Position numbers and translations under genes: made by a program | Notes under the pieces: model-generated | Database searches by the model: none | Told to the model about the DNA's origin: nothing | Seen by the model: only the letters and a program-made list of their open reading frames with translations | Shown here: positions 43,717-53,373 of the stretch, piece after piece | Numbering within the stretch: position 1 is the stretch's first letter | Layout: every line of letters starts with the position of its first letter | NCBI GenBank assembly: GCA_964493505.1 | Contig: CAZBNP010000008.1 | Location: 124,001 to 188,000, forward strand | Reading direction: 5' to 3' | Origin: Chryseosolibacter sp964493505 | GTDB lineage: Bacteria > Bacteroidota > Bacteroidia > Cytophagales > Cyclobacteriaceae | Length of the DNA: 64,000 nt

Positions 43717-44856
43717 TCACTCCGACACATATTCGATGATCTTATTCCCGATATCGGTGTTCTCCATAATGCCCATGAACGCTTCCGCGCCCGGTCCATA
43801 AGCAAAGACCGGTACCATGATTCCAGTATGACCACCGGTGATGTACTCACCTTTTACCCATCCCTCTTCCATGCTGCCTCCGGTTATCGCCATTCCTCCC
43901 GTTTCGTGGTCTGCTGTAACGACAATCAGGGTGTTTCCGTCGTTGAAGGCGAACTCAAGTGCGCGGCCGATCGCCTGGTCGAAATCGAGCATCTCGCTTG
44001 CGGCGTAAGACGTATTGTTGTTGTGCGCACCCCAGTCGATCTGGGATCCTTCAACCATCAGAAAAAAGCCTCTATCGTTCTGTCGCAGCAAGTTGATAGC
44101 CGTTGTTGTTGCCAGGGGAAGATTGAGATCCCGCTCGCCGACGGGCGGGTTCTGGGCATATGCCGTAATTCCCGCCAATTTCCCGGAAGTCACTGCAGCG
44201 ATATCCGCCATTTTGCGTTCGACGCGATAATCCTTCTCTCGGAGAACAGCGATAAGATCGCGGCCATCTTTTCTATCCGCGAAATTCTTATAACCACCGC
44301 CGATCATGACGTCGATGTCGGTTTTCAGATAATCGGCTGCAATGTCGTCATAGCGTCGTCGTGACGGCTGATGGGCGATGAAGGAAGCCGGGGTGGCATG
44401 TGATAGTGCGCAGGACGCGACAAGTCCGGTAGACTTGCCGTTCGCTTCCGCTATTTCAAGTGCCGTCTTTACTGCGACGGTGTCGCCTTGCGCGTCGACG
44501 ACCATGGAGATGGCTCCATTATATGTTTTCTTACCGGTTGCGAGCGCCGTCGCTCCTGCCGCCGAGTCAGTGATGTAGCGATTACTGGACTGCGTGCGTG
44601 AAAACCCCATGTACTTGAAATTTTCGAGATACAACCGTCCATGATTGGCGGTCATGCCAGCAAAGATCTGGGCAGTGCCCATTCCATCACCAATCATAAG
44701 GATAACATTGCGCGGTCTATCGGTAGTAAACTCACGGGTAAAGTCGGCGACCTCGTATGGTGTGACATTCCTGAATATACGGGTTGAATCAGGCGTTTGC
44801 CCGGATGCAAAAAAAGTTGCAATGCACAGGATGCCCGCGCTGGTAGCAAATCTCAT
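43717..44856 (-). CDS. Alkaline phosphatase (PhoA family), exported
   Basis: A 379-residue periplasmic alkaline phosphatase with a signal peptide to about residue 19. Motifs: NVILMIGDGMG (Asp57, zinc), DSAAGATA with the nucleophile Ser98, SHATPASF, EGSQIDWGAHNN and TADHETGGM with its zinc-binding Asp and His. It is shorter than E. coli PhoA (about 450 residues) but in the range of Bacteroidota homologues. It comes right after susD behind a strong terminator, so it may have its own promoter in the 90-base gap. A phosphatase in a sugar-use locus points to a phosphorylated carbohydrate. Confidence 0.92.
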   Translation of the reverse strand: MRFATSAGILCIATFFASGQTPDSTRIFRNVTPYEVADFTREFTTDRPRNVILMIGDGMGTAQIFAGMTANHGRLYLENFKYMGFSRTQSSNRYITDSAAGATALATGKKTYNGAISMVVDAQGDTVAVKTALEIAEANGKSTGLVASCALSHATPASFIAHQPSRRRYDDIAADYLKTDIDVMIGGGYKNFADRKDGRDLIAVLREKDYRVERKMADIAAVTSGKLAGITAYAQNPPVGERDLNLPLATTTAINLLRQNDRGFFLMVEGSQIDWGAHNNNTSYAASEMLDFDQAIGRALEFAFNDGNTLIVVTADHETGGMAITGGSMEEGWVKGEYITGGHTGIMVPVFAYGPGAEAFMGIMENTDIGNKIIEYVSE

Positions 44857-44899
44857 AATGCGAATGGTTGAAAAGTAAAATTATACAGTGAATAAAAAG

Positions 44900-44937
44900 A
44901 ACAGTCCTGCCGACCTGTTCCAGACGGCAGGACTGTT
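44900..44937 (-). terminator. Strong rho-independent terminator after susD
   Basis: AACAGTCCTGCCG (44900-44912) and CGGCAGGACTGTT (44925-44937) form a perfect 13-base stem with a 12-base loop. On the minus strand it is followed by CTTTTTATT, and it begins 10 bases past the susD stop. On the plus strand TTTTT also follows, but no plus-strand gene ends here. It separates susCD from the phosphatase-glycosidase genes. Confidence 0.85.
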
Positions 44938-44946
44938 TTTCTTGTG

Positions 44947-46816
44947 TTATTCCTCCGGGTACACCCTGGGGGGAATGTTGGTTTCGCTCCCTGCATAACC
45001 GGGAGCCTGGTTGATATGGCCGAGTGAATTCGACAAAATTGTTCCCTCGGGAATAGGCCAAAGTACGTTTCGAGGCGCTACCCTGTAGACCGGTCCTTCC
45101 ACGGTTTGTATATTATCACGGAAGAGGAGATTCTTCTCAATGGTACGGTCATACCAGAAATTGTCATTGCTGAATTCGCCCAGCGAATAAGTCTTACTGT
45201 TGTAAGCCCTGCCGGTTTTTGCGAAGATGTAGGCCATGCGTACCATCTCCGTTCTTCGCGGCTCTTCGTTGAAGAGTTCCTTAGCACGCTCATCCAGGAT
45301 CACATCGATATCGATCTGCGAGGGATCCAGCGGTGAGGCTCCGGCGCGTGTCCGGATGGCATTGACATCCTCCGCCGCGTTCGGTAGGTCCTCAAGCCAG
45401 AAATAGGCTTCCGCGCGTAAAAGATAGGTTTCGGCAACCCGGTAGACGTACCAGTCCTGATTCGCCCCGTTAGGAACGGTGCGGTTGTCGTCATTTAGAA
45501 ATTTGTTCGGAAAGGAAAACCACACACGAAGCGAATCGGCGCCCGGTGGGCGGGCGGAAGCGGGGACGTGTTCGCCGTAGTAGACCTCATCGGTTGTCCC
45601 CAGGAGGCCCGTGTTATTGTATACCAGGTCGGTCATCTTCCACCAATTAGGCTGCTTGCCGCGCACATCGTTAGGATCATCCCAGATCTCGTAATCCATG
45701 TACAGACTCGGGCGCATGAATCCCTCGCCATGTCCCAGCGTTCGGTACTGATCCAGGGGATCATCAGTAGCCATCATACCGTTGACACCGGAAGGCGTTT
45801 TGATGGCACCTACCGCACCCCATCGCGGCGTATTGTTCCGCATGTTGCGCATTCCCGAGCGATACGGAATATTCCATTCCGGAGCATTCTGATCATCGTT
45901 TCCGTCAACGTTCATCCTGTCTATAACCGCATATAATACCTCGCGGTTATCAGCAGCGGTAATATTCTCTTCCCGGTGCAAATCCCAGATGACATCAAGC
46001 TGTACTTCGCCGCCGTTTACGTAGGCCTGATATCCCGTCGTTAATGACGCCTGATTCTTGAAAGCCCCGAAACGTTGTGTCATGAGTGCATGTGTTCCCC
46101 CGTCAATAACCGCTGATGCCGTGGTGACCGCATCCTGAAACTCACCGAGCGCTAGATTGATCTTGGTCAGCAAGTGATACGCCGCATCGCGGTTCACGGT
46201 CCCCATCGGGGCATTTAGCGGCAGATACGTCACATATTGATCCATGTCCTCCTTCATCTTGCGCAGAATGCTCTCTCTCTCATAGGTGAAGAAATCCAGT
46301 CGGGGACTGACCACCTCCTCGAGAATCATGGGGACATCACCAAACTGATGAGTTAGCCGGTAATAGGCCCGCGACCGATAGAACACCGCTTTTGCAATCA
46401 GGTAATTGCGGTCGTCCGCTGATAGCGAGATATCGTCTACCCGGGAGATCACTGTGTTGGCATACTTGACCACCTTATACCACTCATCCCAATATTGCTG
46501 TACGTTGTACCAGGCGTTGGCCAGTGCCCCGGACGAAGGGTAGAGATTTTGCGCGAAGTCGGACAATGTACAGCCCGCACATGCGCCGATGTCGGACATC
46601 ATTACTTCGATCCTGGGGGATCGTGTATTCCAACCGCAGAAGGTGCTCACACGCGGTGAGTAAAGATTCCATTCCTTCCCGGTCGACCAGAACGTTCTCC
46701 GGTGAAAAGAAGGATAACGGCTTCGGCTTCAGAAAGTCCTCGTTGCATCCACAAACCAATACGATGGAAAGGAACGTGGCGAGGAGTGTAGTTGATCTGT
46801 TTCTATATTTTCGCAT
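44947..46816 (-). pseudogene. SusD-family lipoprotein gene with a one-base frameshift
   Basis: The N-terminus is read from 46816: a lipoprotein signal ending at VCGC (Cys24), then NEDFLKPKPLSFFSPENV and GMESLLTACEHLLRLEYTI. From about 46615 downwards the SusD sequence goes on in another frame (RIEVMMSDIGACAGC, RAYYRLTHQFGD, DLPNAAEDVNAIRTRAG, LDERAKELFNEEPRRTEM) to a normal end at 44947. The switch is at a run of five C on the coding strand (46615-46619); with four C the frames join as IPRIEVMM and give 622 residues. It pairs with the SusC 22 bases upstream. It may be a real mutation or a sequencing error, as everything else in the gene looks intact. Confidence 0.85.
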
Positions 46817-46838
46817 TTTGATTCTGTTTGAAGGTGGC

Positions 46839-49800
46839 TTATAAACCGATAGTCACACCCAGATTGAAATATCGGGGTGCCGGGCCCGTTGTATTCTGCG
46901 GGTTTTCGTTTGACGGATCCACGTTCTCCGGGTCCCATCCGGGCCAGTTGGTCCAGACATGGACGTTGTATACGCTGGTATATACTTTGAGTGATCGAAC
47001 TTTGATTCGATCAAGAACAGTTGGTGGAAACGTGTAGCCGAGCGTGATGTTATTGAGGCGTACAAAACTCAGACTCTTGTAGTTCGTTCCACCGTTACCG
47101 CGCATACTCGGGTGCTCGTTACTCCTGTTCTCGGGGGTCCAGTAGGGCATGACAAACCCGTTTCCTGTTTCCCAGAGCGAGGTGCCTGCATAGTCAGCAA
47201 AGTTCATGATGTGGCCATGCTGCCCATAGACGGAGAACGATAGGGCCAGGTCTCGATACCTGAAGTCGTTCGTCAGGTTCCATCGGAACTGCGGCGTACT
47301 ATGGCCGAGGAACTGCCTGTCCTCCGAATCATATACGCCGTCATCGTTGACGTCGACATTCTTAAACTGTCCTGGGAAATAGCCACCATAAGAGTAGGCA
47401 TCTTCCGCCTCTTCCTCCTGCCATATTCCGTCGGAATCATAATCCCAGACTGCATCGATCGACTCGCCGATGAACCATCCGTTGGCCGGGTCGGATGCTT
47501 CTTCCTGGCCGATTACGTTTCCATTTTCATCCAACACATCCACCATGTCGCCGTACAGGCTCACGATGGTATTTTTATTCCGTGCCATATTGAACCCACT
47601 GGACCATACAAATCCGTTGCCCGCTCGCAGGTTAACTGAATTGACTGTCAGTTCAATACCGCGGTTCCTTATCTCTCCGAGGTTCGCGGCAACCGCACCA
47701 TATCCCGTCACCGACGGCAGTTTGCGATCTACCAGCAGTCCGGTTGTTTCCGAATCATACCACTCAAGGGAACCGGTGATGTCGCTATTCAATACGCCAA
47801 AATCGAGACCGACATTAAGGGCTGTTGTCTTTTCCCATTGCAAAGAATTGTTAGCCATCCTGGCGAGCCTAAGTTCCGACGTTGGAGTGGCGGCGCCTCC
47901 CACCGAATAGAGAAACTTTCGACTCTCCATTACGGCAAGTGCCGAGTAGGTTCCGATGGAAGAGTTTCCGTTCGCTCCCCAGGAAAGACGAAGTTTGAGA
48001 AAATCTACCGGGTCAAATGAAAAGAAGTCTTCTTCCGACAACGTCCAGGCAAGGGCTACGGTCGGAAAGTGGGCATGCGGATTTGATTGTCCGAAGGCCG
48101 AGTACCCGTCGCGTCGCATGGCGAGTGTCAGATAGTAGCGCGACAAATACGAATAGTTCAGACGGCCGAGGAGGGCATCACGGGTGTAGGTTTGATCATC
48201 GCTCGAGATTCGCGGACTAAGTCCCAGGCCGATAGCGTGGTATCCGAGAATGTCAGTCGGAAAGAAACCGTTGTTGTACATCTCCTCGCTCCAGAAGCGT
48301 TGCCTTTCGGCATTGGCAAGCAATGTTACGCCGAAGTCATGCCCATTGAATGCTTTATTCCAGGAAAGGATATTGTCGACGATCCAGGTGTAGGCGGAGG
48401 TGTTGGCCCGTGTTGCTTCACCGCCGTTGGCAATGGCGGCGCTTTGCGACAATACGTGATCATAGAACCGGGAGCCGCGGAAGTTGTTTACGAAATTCAC
48501 CTGATACTTGATCCCCAGAGGCAGGTCTACGATCGCATACAAACGACTGTCGAGGTCATTAAACTTGTTGAACCGGTCGCGATACGTGCGTTCATACAGG
48601 GGATTACGGCTAAGGTTATAGTCGTAGGTGAGATACTTCAGTGTTGCACCGTCGTCTTCGTAAAGCGATCCATACGGCGACCCCCAGACATAGGCATTCC
48701 AATCAGCGGGGATACTGCTTTCGTCGCGATTCGCGAACTGCGCATTTACACCTACAGTTAAGAAATCCGCAATCTTACTTTCCAGGTTCACCCGCGCCCG
48801 GATGCTCTGGTACTCCTGTCCAACAATAAAACCTTCGTTGTCGGTATAGTTGGCGGACATATAGTACTTAAATTTTTCCGCGCCGCCACTGACACTCATC
48901 TGGTAGTCCTGCCGGATTCCCGTTTGAAAAACCTGGTCTTTCCAATTGATTGTCCGTCCCGCGTTATAGTTGTCGATTTCGGTCTGGAACAAACCAATTC
49001 GTGCCAACCATACATTGGTGGGGTCGCCGGCAGCACCGGTGTAGGCCATCCAGTCGTTGATCGAAACGCCGGGCGGCAGGTTGCCTGGCCGGGAATAGAA
49101 ACCGGGTTCGTTTCTCGGAAGATTGGTAGCCGAATAGGTACCGTGCATATCCAGGTAACTTTCAGCGTCATATACCGGACGGAGGAAAGAAGTAGTGGCC
49201 AGTCCGGTGTTTGCGGTAAAGTTGATTTCGGGTTTACCCGACGTTCCTTTTTTTGTCGAGATAATAATAACACCGTTGGCTGCACGGGATCCATAGATCG
49301 CGGCTGAGCTGGCGTCCTTCATCACGTCGATGCGTTCAATATCGCCGGGATTTATGTTGGCCAGATCGCCGTAGTAAATCATGTCGTCGACAATGACCAG
49401 TGGCGTGTTGGAGGCAAGCAGCGAGTTCGTTCCACGAATTCGCACGTTGTTCATATTCACGCTTCCTTTGGCGTCGACTGAGAAAGGAATATAGAGACCG
49501 GCCAGGTTATTCCGTAAAAGGTCGTTCACATTAGGTGTGAGCCTTTCCTCCATCTCCGTTGGATTGATCTGAGCGATGGCGCCGGTGAGGTCCCGCTTCT
49601 GCAGGCTTCCGTAACCGATGACCACGACTTCTTCCAGCGACGAAGTTTCTTCCTGCATGGCTACATCGATTACCGATCGACCGGCAACAGCAACCTCCTG
49701 CGACTTTTTCCCCACGAATGAAAATACAAGAATCGCGTCATCGGGGACGTCCGCAATGGCATAGGTCCCGTCATAATCGCTTATGGTCCCCTGCGTGGTA

Positions 49801-50297
49801 CCTTTGATGACGACGTTCACCCCCGGAATTCCGATGCCGGTATCGTCGGTGACTTTTCCGCGAATCCTGACGGTGTCTGCCGGCGGCTCCTCTCGTTCGC
49901 GAGACTCTCGTTTGGACGGAAGGGTTTTTTCGGTGATAATAATCGTTTTGTTTTCGATCACATAACTCAAGGGCTGTCCCGTGAGGCATTGATCCAACGC
50001 GTCTGTCAACGGTACGTCTTGCATTCGCACGGTTACCTTGCTTGCCTTTCGCAGGAATTCCTGGTTGTAAAAGAATACATAACCTGTTTGTCGCTTGATT
50101 TCGGTGAAGATAGTCTCGAGCGAAGCATTTCGTTCATTGATCGTGACATGCTGGCTGATGGCCTCGGCGGTTCCTACAAGAAAGAAGAAGCAGCAGCACA
50201 AGACACACGATACCAGGGTTCGTGGTCGGACACGCGGTGTCGCGGGCCTGGCAAAATATGCGTTTAACGCATGATGTTGTAACGAGTAAAATTGCAT
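46839..50297 (-). CDS. SusC-family TonB-dependent transporter with STN signalling domain
   Basis: A 1152-residue outer-membrane importer. After a signal (to about 47) there is an STN domain (about 50-105, SLETIFTEIKRQTGYVFFYN), which contacts a FecR anti-sigma factor; then a carboxypeptidase-regulatory-like domain (about 147-220), the VVVIGYGSLQKRDLTG boundary motif, the plug (NNVRIRGTNSLLASNTPLVIVDD) and a barrel. The FecR gene lies just upstream and a sigma gene before it, so import of substrate is probably coupled to transcription of this locus. It forms the transporter with the (frameshifted) SusD encoded next. Confidence 0.95.
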   Translation of the reverse strand: MQFYSLQHHALNAYFARPATPRVRPRTLVSCVLCCCFFFLVGTAEAISQHVTINERNASLETIFTEIKRQTGYVFFYNQEFLRKASKVTVRMQDVPLTDALDQCLTGQPLSYVIENKTIIITEKTLPSKRESREREEPPADTVRIRGKVTDDTGIGIPGVNVVIKGTTQGTISDYDGTYAIADVPDDAILVFSFVGKKSQEVAVAGRSVIDVAMQEETSSLEEVVVIGYGSLQKRDLTGAIAQINPTEMEERLTPNVNDLLRNNLAGLYIPFSVDAKGSVNMNNVRIRGTNSLLASNTPLVIVDDMIYYGDLANINPGDIERIDVMKDASSAAIYGSRAANGVIIISTKKGTSGKPEINFTANTGLATTSFLRPVYDAESYLDMHGTYSATNLPRNEPGFYSRPGNLPPGVSINDWMAYTGAAGDPTNVWLARIGLFQTEIDNYNAGRTINWKDQVFQTGIRQDYQMSVSGGAEKFKYYMSANYTDNEGFIVGQEYQSIRARVNLESKIADFLTVGVNAQFANRDESSIPADWNAYVWGSPYGSLYEDDGATLKYLTYDYNLSRNPLYERTYRDRFNKFNDLDSRLYAIVDLPLGIKYQVNFVNNFRGSRFYDHVLSQSAAIANGGEATRANTSAYTWIVDNILSWNKAFNGHDFGVTLLANAERQRFWSEEMYNNGFFPTDILGYHAIGLGLSPRISSDDQTYTRDALLGRLNYSYLSRYYLTLAMRRDGYSAFGQSNPHAHFPTVALAWTLSEEDFFSFDPVDFLKLRLSWGANGNSSIGTYSALAVMESRKFLYSVGGAATPTSELRLARMANNSLQWEKTTALNVGLDFGVLNSDITGSLEWYDSETTGLLVDRKLPSVTGYGAVAANLGEIRNRGIELTVNSVNLRAGNGFVWSSGFNMARNKNTIVSLYGDMVDVLDENGNVIGQEEASDPANGWFIGESIDAVWDYDSDGIWQEEEAEDAYSYGGYFPGQFKNVDVNDDGVYDSEDRQFLGHSTPQFRWNLTNDFRYRDLALSFSVYGQHGHIMNFADYAGTSLWETGNGFVMPYWTPENRSNEHPSMRGNGGTNYKSLSFVRLNNITLGYTFPPTVLDRIKVRSLKVYTSVYNVHVWTNWPGWDPENVDPSNENPQNTTGPAPRYFNLGVTIGL

Positions 50298-50367
50298 AAT
50301 TTTGATTTGGTTGGGTTGAACTTAAGATAGTCGACTATACATTGACCATGGTTCGCCTGACTACTTC

Positions 50368-50399
50368 AAGGATTCCGTTCGCACCGGAATCCTTTTTTT
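50368..50399 (+). promoter_or_regulatory. Hairpin in the fecR-susC gap
   Basis: AAGGATTCCG (50368-50377) and CGGAATCCTT (50385-50394) form a perfect 10-base stem with a 7-base loop, followed on the plus strand by T to 50399. The T-run faces the plus strand, against the direction of both flanking genes, so it is not a classical terminator of fecR; it could stop antisense transcription or act as an RNA structure in the fecR-susC message. Confidence 0.5.
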
Positions 50400-50415
50400 A
50401 TCAGGAGCCACGTAA

Positions 50416-51615
50416 CTAGTTCAAAACGGCAATAGTCCTCACACCACTTACCGGGTTGCTTTCTATCCGGAATCGGACGTTGCTTTTCTCCAAAGCCTTG
50501 AGGATCTGGACAAGGTCAAGATTTCGCTGCATCTCGCCACCGAACTCGATTGCCGGCACGCCTTCGGGATATACCACCTGTACATCATACCAGCGTGCGA
50601 TTTCACGCATCACTGTTTGAAGATCGGTTCCATTGAAGTTGAAATAGCCCATTCGCCAGGCGATATCCTGTTCGACACTTGTCGCAATTACGTCACCATT
50701 GATATAAGCCTGTCCGGGTAACAGCACCTTGTCATTGATACGGACCAGCCCCTCGACCAGACTTGTCTTGACGACGCCGTCTTCGACATAAGCCCGAACG
50801 TTGAATGTCGTTCCCAGTACCGTAATCCGATCAGCGCCCGCGTTGACAATAAAGGGCTGTTCCGTCCGGCTTGCCACTTCGAAGTATACCTCCCCGGAAA
50901 CCTGCACGACCCGCTCATTTCCGTTAAACTGAGTGGGGTAGGTGATACTGCTCGCGGCGTTCAACCAGATCCGTGTGCCGTCCGACAATGTCAGCGTGTA
51001 CTGTCCGCCTCTGGGCGTCGACATGGTGTTGAAGGTAACCGCACGATTCCCGGACTCGCCACTCTGATATATAATTCGGTCCGCCTCCTTTACAATACTC
51101 GTGCCGTATTGATCCGCGAGCTTGCCATCGGATACACTGTCGAGTGCAATCACTTCGCCGTTCGACAGCGTAAGCGTAGCCCTATTTCCGGCCGGCGGAA
51201 TTTGGTTGCCGTAGTCGATCGGCGTGGAGATAATCTCCGCCGATGGGGTGACATCATCATGCAGATTGTTGATCCAGAAATAGGTGACACCGACCAGGGC
51301 GACCAGTACGGCCGCGTATCGCATTGCCTGAGGGAAGTTGGCCGGGCGTTTCGTATGGCGTTTTGACGGCAACGGATCGCGCAATGCACCGGAGGCCACC
51401 CTGGGCCGAAGCTGAGGCAGACTTAACGGGAGCGCGGAAACAAATGCCGGGTCTGCGGGGAGTGAGCTTACAATCCGGGCATATTCGTCGAGAAATGCCT
51501 CCGCATCACGTCGATCGGCTACCTTCAGGAAAGTGATAACCGAATTCAGTTCGTCTTCAGAATAGTTTCGATACGCAAGCTTTTCGGCGAGCGGTAGGTA
51601 GTCCTCCAGCTTCAT
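50416..51615 (-). CDS. FecR-family anti-sigma factor
   Basis: A 399-residue inner-membrane regulator. A cytoplasmic N-terminal part (about 1-95) holds the sigma factor, a single membrane segment follows (about 98-115, MRYAAVLVALVGVTYFW), and the periplasmic FecR domain (about 180-285) carries TPRGGQYTLTLSDGTRIWLNA and GEVYFEVASRTEQPF. The C-terminal DUF4974 region (about 325-399, LQTVMREIARWYDVQVVYP) contacts the STN domain of the SusC. It lies 53 bases after the sigma factor gene and before the SusC gene, the normal order. Confidence 0.93.
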   Translation of the reverse strand: MKLEDYLPLAEKLAYRNYSEDELNSVITFLKVADRRDAEAFLDEYARIVSSLPADPAFVSALPLSLPQLRPRVASGALRDPLPSKRHTKRPANFPQAMRYAAVLVALVGVTYFWINNLHDDVTPSAEIISTPIDYGNQIPPAGNRATLTLSNGEVIALDSVSDGKLADQYGTSIVKEADRIIYQSGESGNRAVTFNTMSTPRGGQYTLTLSDGTRIWLNAASSITYPTQFNGNERVVQVSGEVYFEVASRTEQPFIVNAGADRITVLGTTFNVRAYVEDGVVKTSLVEGLVRINDKVLLPGQAYINGDVIATSVEQDIAWRMGYFNFNGTDLQTVMREIARWYDVQVVYPEGVPAIEFGGEMQRNLDLVQILKALEKSNVRFRIESNPVSGVRTIAVLN

Positions 51616-51668
51616 AATGATTCGTTGATGTTAAGACGCCGCCGGTGGGAAGAAGTGGAACTGCGTTG

Positions 51669-52289
51669 TCAGAAAAAGTAGAGAAAAATTACGAGCAGCC
51701 AGTCCGCATGTATCCTGAGAGACTCCCTGATCCGCGAATTCGCCATCCAGATTTTTTTTTTGATGGTCTCTTTCGGCAGCATCAGGCGAGCGGCTATTTC
51801 GTCGAGGCTCATATCTTCCTGGTTGCTCATGAGGAATACGTCTCTCAGCTTTGGCGATAGGTTTCGAATTGCCTCCACCGCCTTTTCGTGGAACTGTTGA
51901 AAGAGAAGGTCGTCGTCGGGCATGGGAACACCCGCCGGGCGTACAGACGCATATTGTTCACGGAGTTTGTTCTCTCGCTGTTCTTTTCGAAGCAGGTCGA
52001 GGAAACGGTTTCGCGCCATGCGGAAAAGATATTGATCGAACGACTTTATTATATACAGAGATTCACGTTTTTCCCAGACGACGAGAAAAATGTCCTGGAT
52101 AACGTCCAGACAATCTACATTAGAGCCCTGTGCGAGCGGTTGTAAATAGTAGGTGAGGCGCGGTAAATATCGGTTGAATAAATCCTGATAGGCAGTCCAG
52201 TCTCCGTTGGCAATTCTGCGTAGGAATACCGCCTCTTCGCCTTCGGAAGTATCCGTTTGGGTGTCGCGATATGGAAAGTCAGTCACCAC
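51669..52289 (-). CDS. ECF RNA polymerase sigma factor (Bacteroidota type)
   Basis: A 206-residue sigma-70 family factor. Region 2 is at about 30-100 (AYQDLFNRYLPRLTYYL, DVIQDIFLVVWEKRESL, FDQYLFRMARNRFLDLLRKE) and region 4 at about 135-195 (LRDVFLMSNQEDMSLDEIAARL, KETIKKKIWMANSRI). It is paired with the FecR and STN-SusC genes downstream and should direct transcription of the minus-strand locus. The last 11 residues are strongly hydrophobic (DWLLVIFLYFF), a feature shared with the other sigma factor here. Confidence 0.93.
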   Translation of the reverse strand: MVTDFPYRDTQTDTSEGEEAVFLRRIANGDWTAYQDLFNRYLPRLTYYLQPLAQGSNVDCLDVIQDIFLVVWEKRESLYIIKSFDQYLFRMARNRFLDLLRKEQRENKLREQYASVRPAGVPMPDDDLLFQQFHEKAVEAIRNLSPKLRDVFLMSNQEDMSLDEIAARLMLPKETIKKKIWMANSRIRESLRIHADWLLVIFLYFF

Positions 52290-52492
52290 TGTCTCTTATA
52301 GGCCAGGACACTAAGTTAACTTCTTTCCGCGAATTTTGCCTTTATCGCGTTGCTGATTCATCCCGGCAAGCGTCATTCGCTCCATCGGGTGGCCAGGGTG
52401 AATCCATTGAAAAGTATGTTTCCCGATTTTGCATGCAAGTTGCCGTGGAACACCCGAGTCTTTCGGATGGAAGGTTAAATGAGCAAACGGGG

Positions 52493-53086
52493 CTAACAGA
52501 ACACCATTACAACTACAAAAATAATCAGAAACTCTCCCAGTGAAGTTCTTATATACTTAAGCGCATGCGTCAGGTGATTTTCAACTGTTTTGATGGAGAT
52601 GTTCAGTCGTTCTGCAATTCTTTGATTCGGGATATTGTCCTGACGACTCAACCGGTAAACCGCCTGGCACTGTCGCGGTAGCTCGGAAACCCGCAACTCG
52701 ATAGTGTCTTCAAGCGCCCTCAATTCCTGGTATTCCAGGTTGGAATTGTCATGGAGATTCTTCACGAATGTGGCGAAATCGGAGACGTATGCACTTCTTA
52801 CCTTCTCCGATCGGAACTCATTCAACAACCGGTGTTTCGTAGCGCCGTAGAGATATCCCGATAAGGAGGTAGTGATATTGAGCGATTCACGCTTATCCCA
52901 CAAAGAACAGAACACGTCTTGCACAACCTCTTCGCTCGCTTCTCTGACGTGGAGCCGGTTGTATGTATAGGAGAACAGCTTCTCCCAGTAGAGGTTATAG
53001 ATCGCTTGGAACGCCAGTTCATTGCCCTGCTTCAACAGATTGACGAGCGTCAGGTCATCGGTTAAATGTTGAGCCGCAATTGTCAT
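52493..53086 (-). CDS. ECF RNA polymerase sigma factor (second)
   Basis: A 197-residue sigma-70 family factor with region 2 at about 25-95 (AFQAIYNLYWEKLFSYTY, EVVQDVFCSLWDKRESL, LSGYLYGATKHRLLNEFR) and region 4 at about 130-180 (PRQCQAVYRLSRQDNIPNQRIAE, KTVENHLTHALKYIR). It lacks an adjacent FecR on its own strand; the divergent FecR gene at 53374 is the likely partner, so this factor probably controls the plus-strand sulfatase locus. The end (EFLIIFVVVMVFC) is a hydrophobic tail of about 13 residues. Confidence 0.93.
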   Translation of the reverse strand: MTIAAQHLTDDLTLVNLLKQGNELAFQAIYNLYWEKLFSYTYNRLHVREASEEVVQDVFCSLWDKRESLNITTSLSGYLYGATKHRLLNEFRSEKVRSAYVSDFATFVKNLHDNSNLEYQELRALEDTIELRVSELPRQCQAVYRLSRQDNIPNQRIAERLNISIKTVENHLTHALKYIRTSLGEFLIIFVVVMVFC

Positions 53087-53373
53087 TACACGTTTGACTA
53101 GGTTAACGGGGGCTTTTTTCGGAGACGCTCATCTGAAACTCGCAGGTTACTCGCAAAACGCGTCGATGTTATCGTTGCAGATTTCAGCGTAACCTTGATC
53201 TGGCTTCAGGAAAGTTAAAGATCAATAATTGTTCACGAAAAAAAAAGTTGAAATTATCGTAGGTGTTAGTGGAGAGTTAGGTTCCATTCACATTAGAGGA
53301 CGTCTGTATATAGAACCGTATACAAGGCAGTTCCTGCCCGTTGGGCTCATAAATGGGCAGGCCAGGAAAATTT
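53087..53373. other. Divergent control region between the sigma gene and fecR
   Basis: This 287-base gap separates the second sigma gene from the plus-strand fecR and must hold promoters for both. It contains a run of nine A near 53238-53247 and A+T-rich DNA around it, but I see no exact TAnnTTTG element or palindrome on either strand. Confidence 0.4.

Noticed and set aside
50368..50399. Hairpin considered as the terminator of the minus-strand fecR
   Set aside because: The T-run lies on the plus-strand side, so it is in the wrong orientation for fecR transcription.
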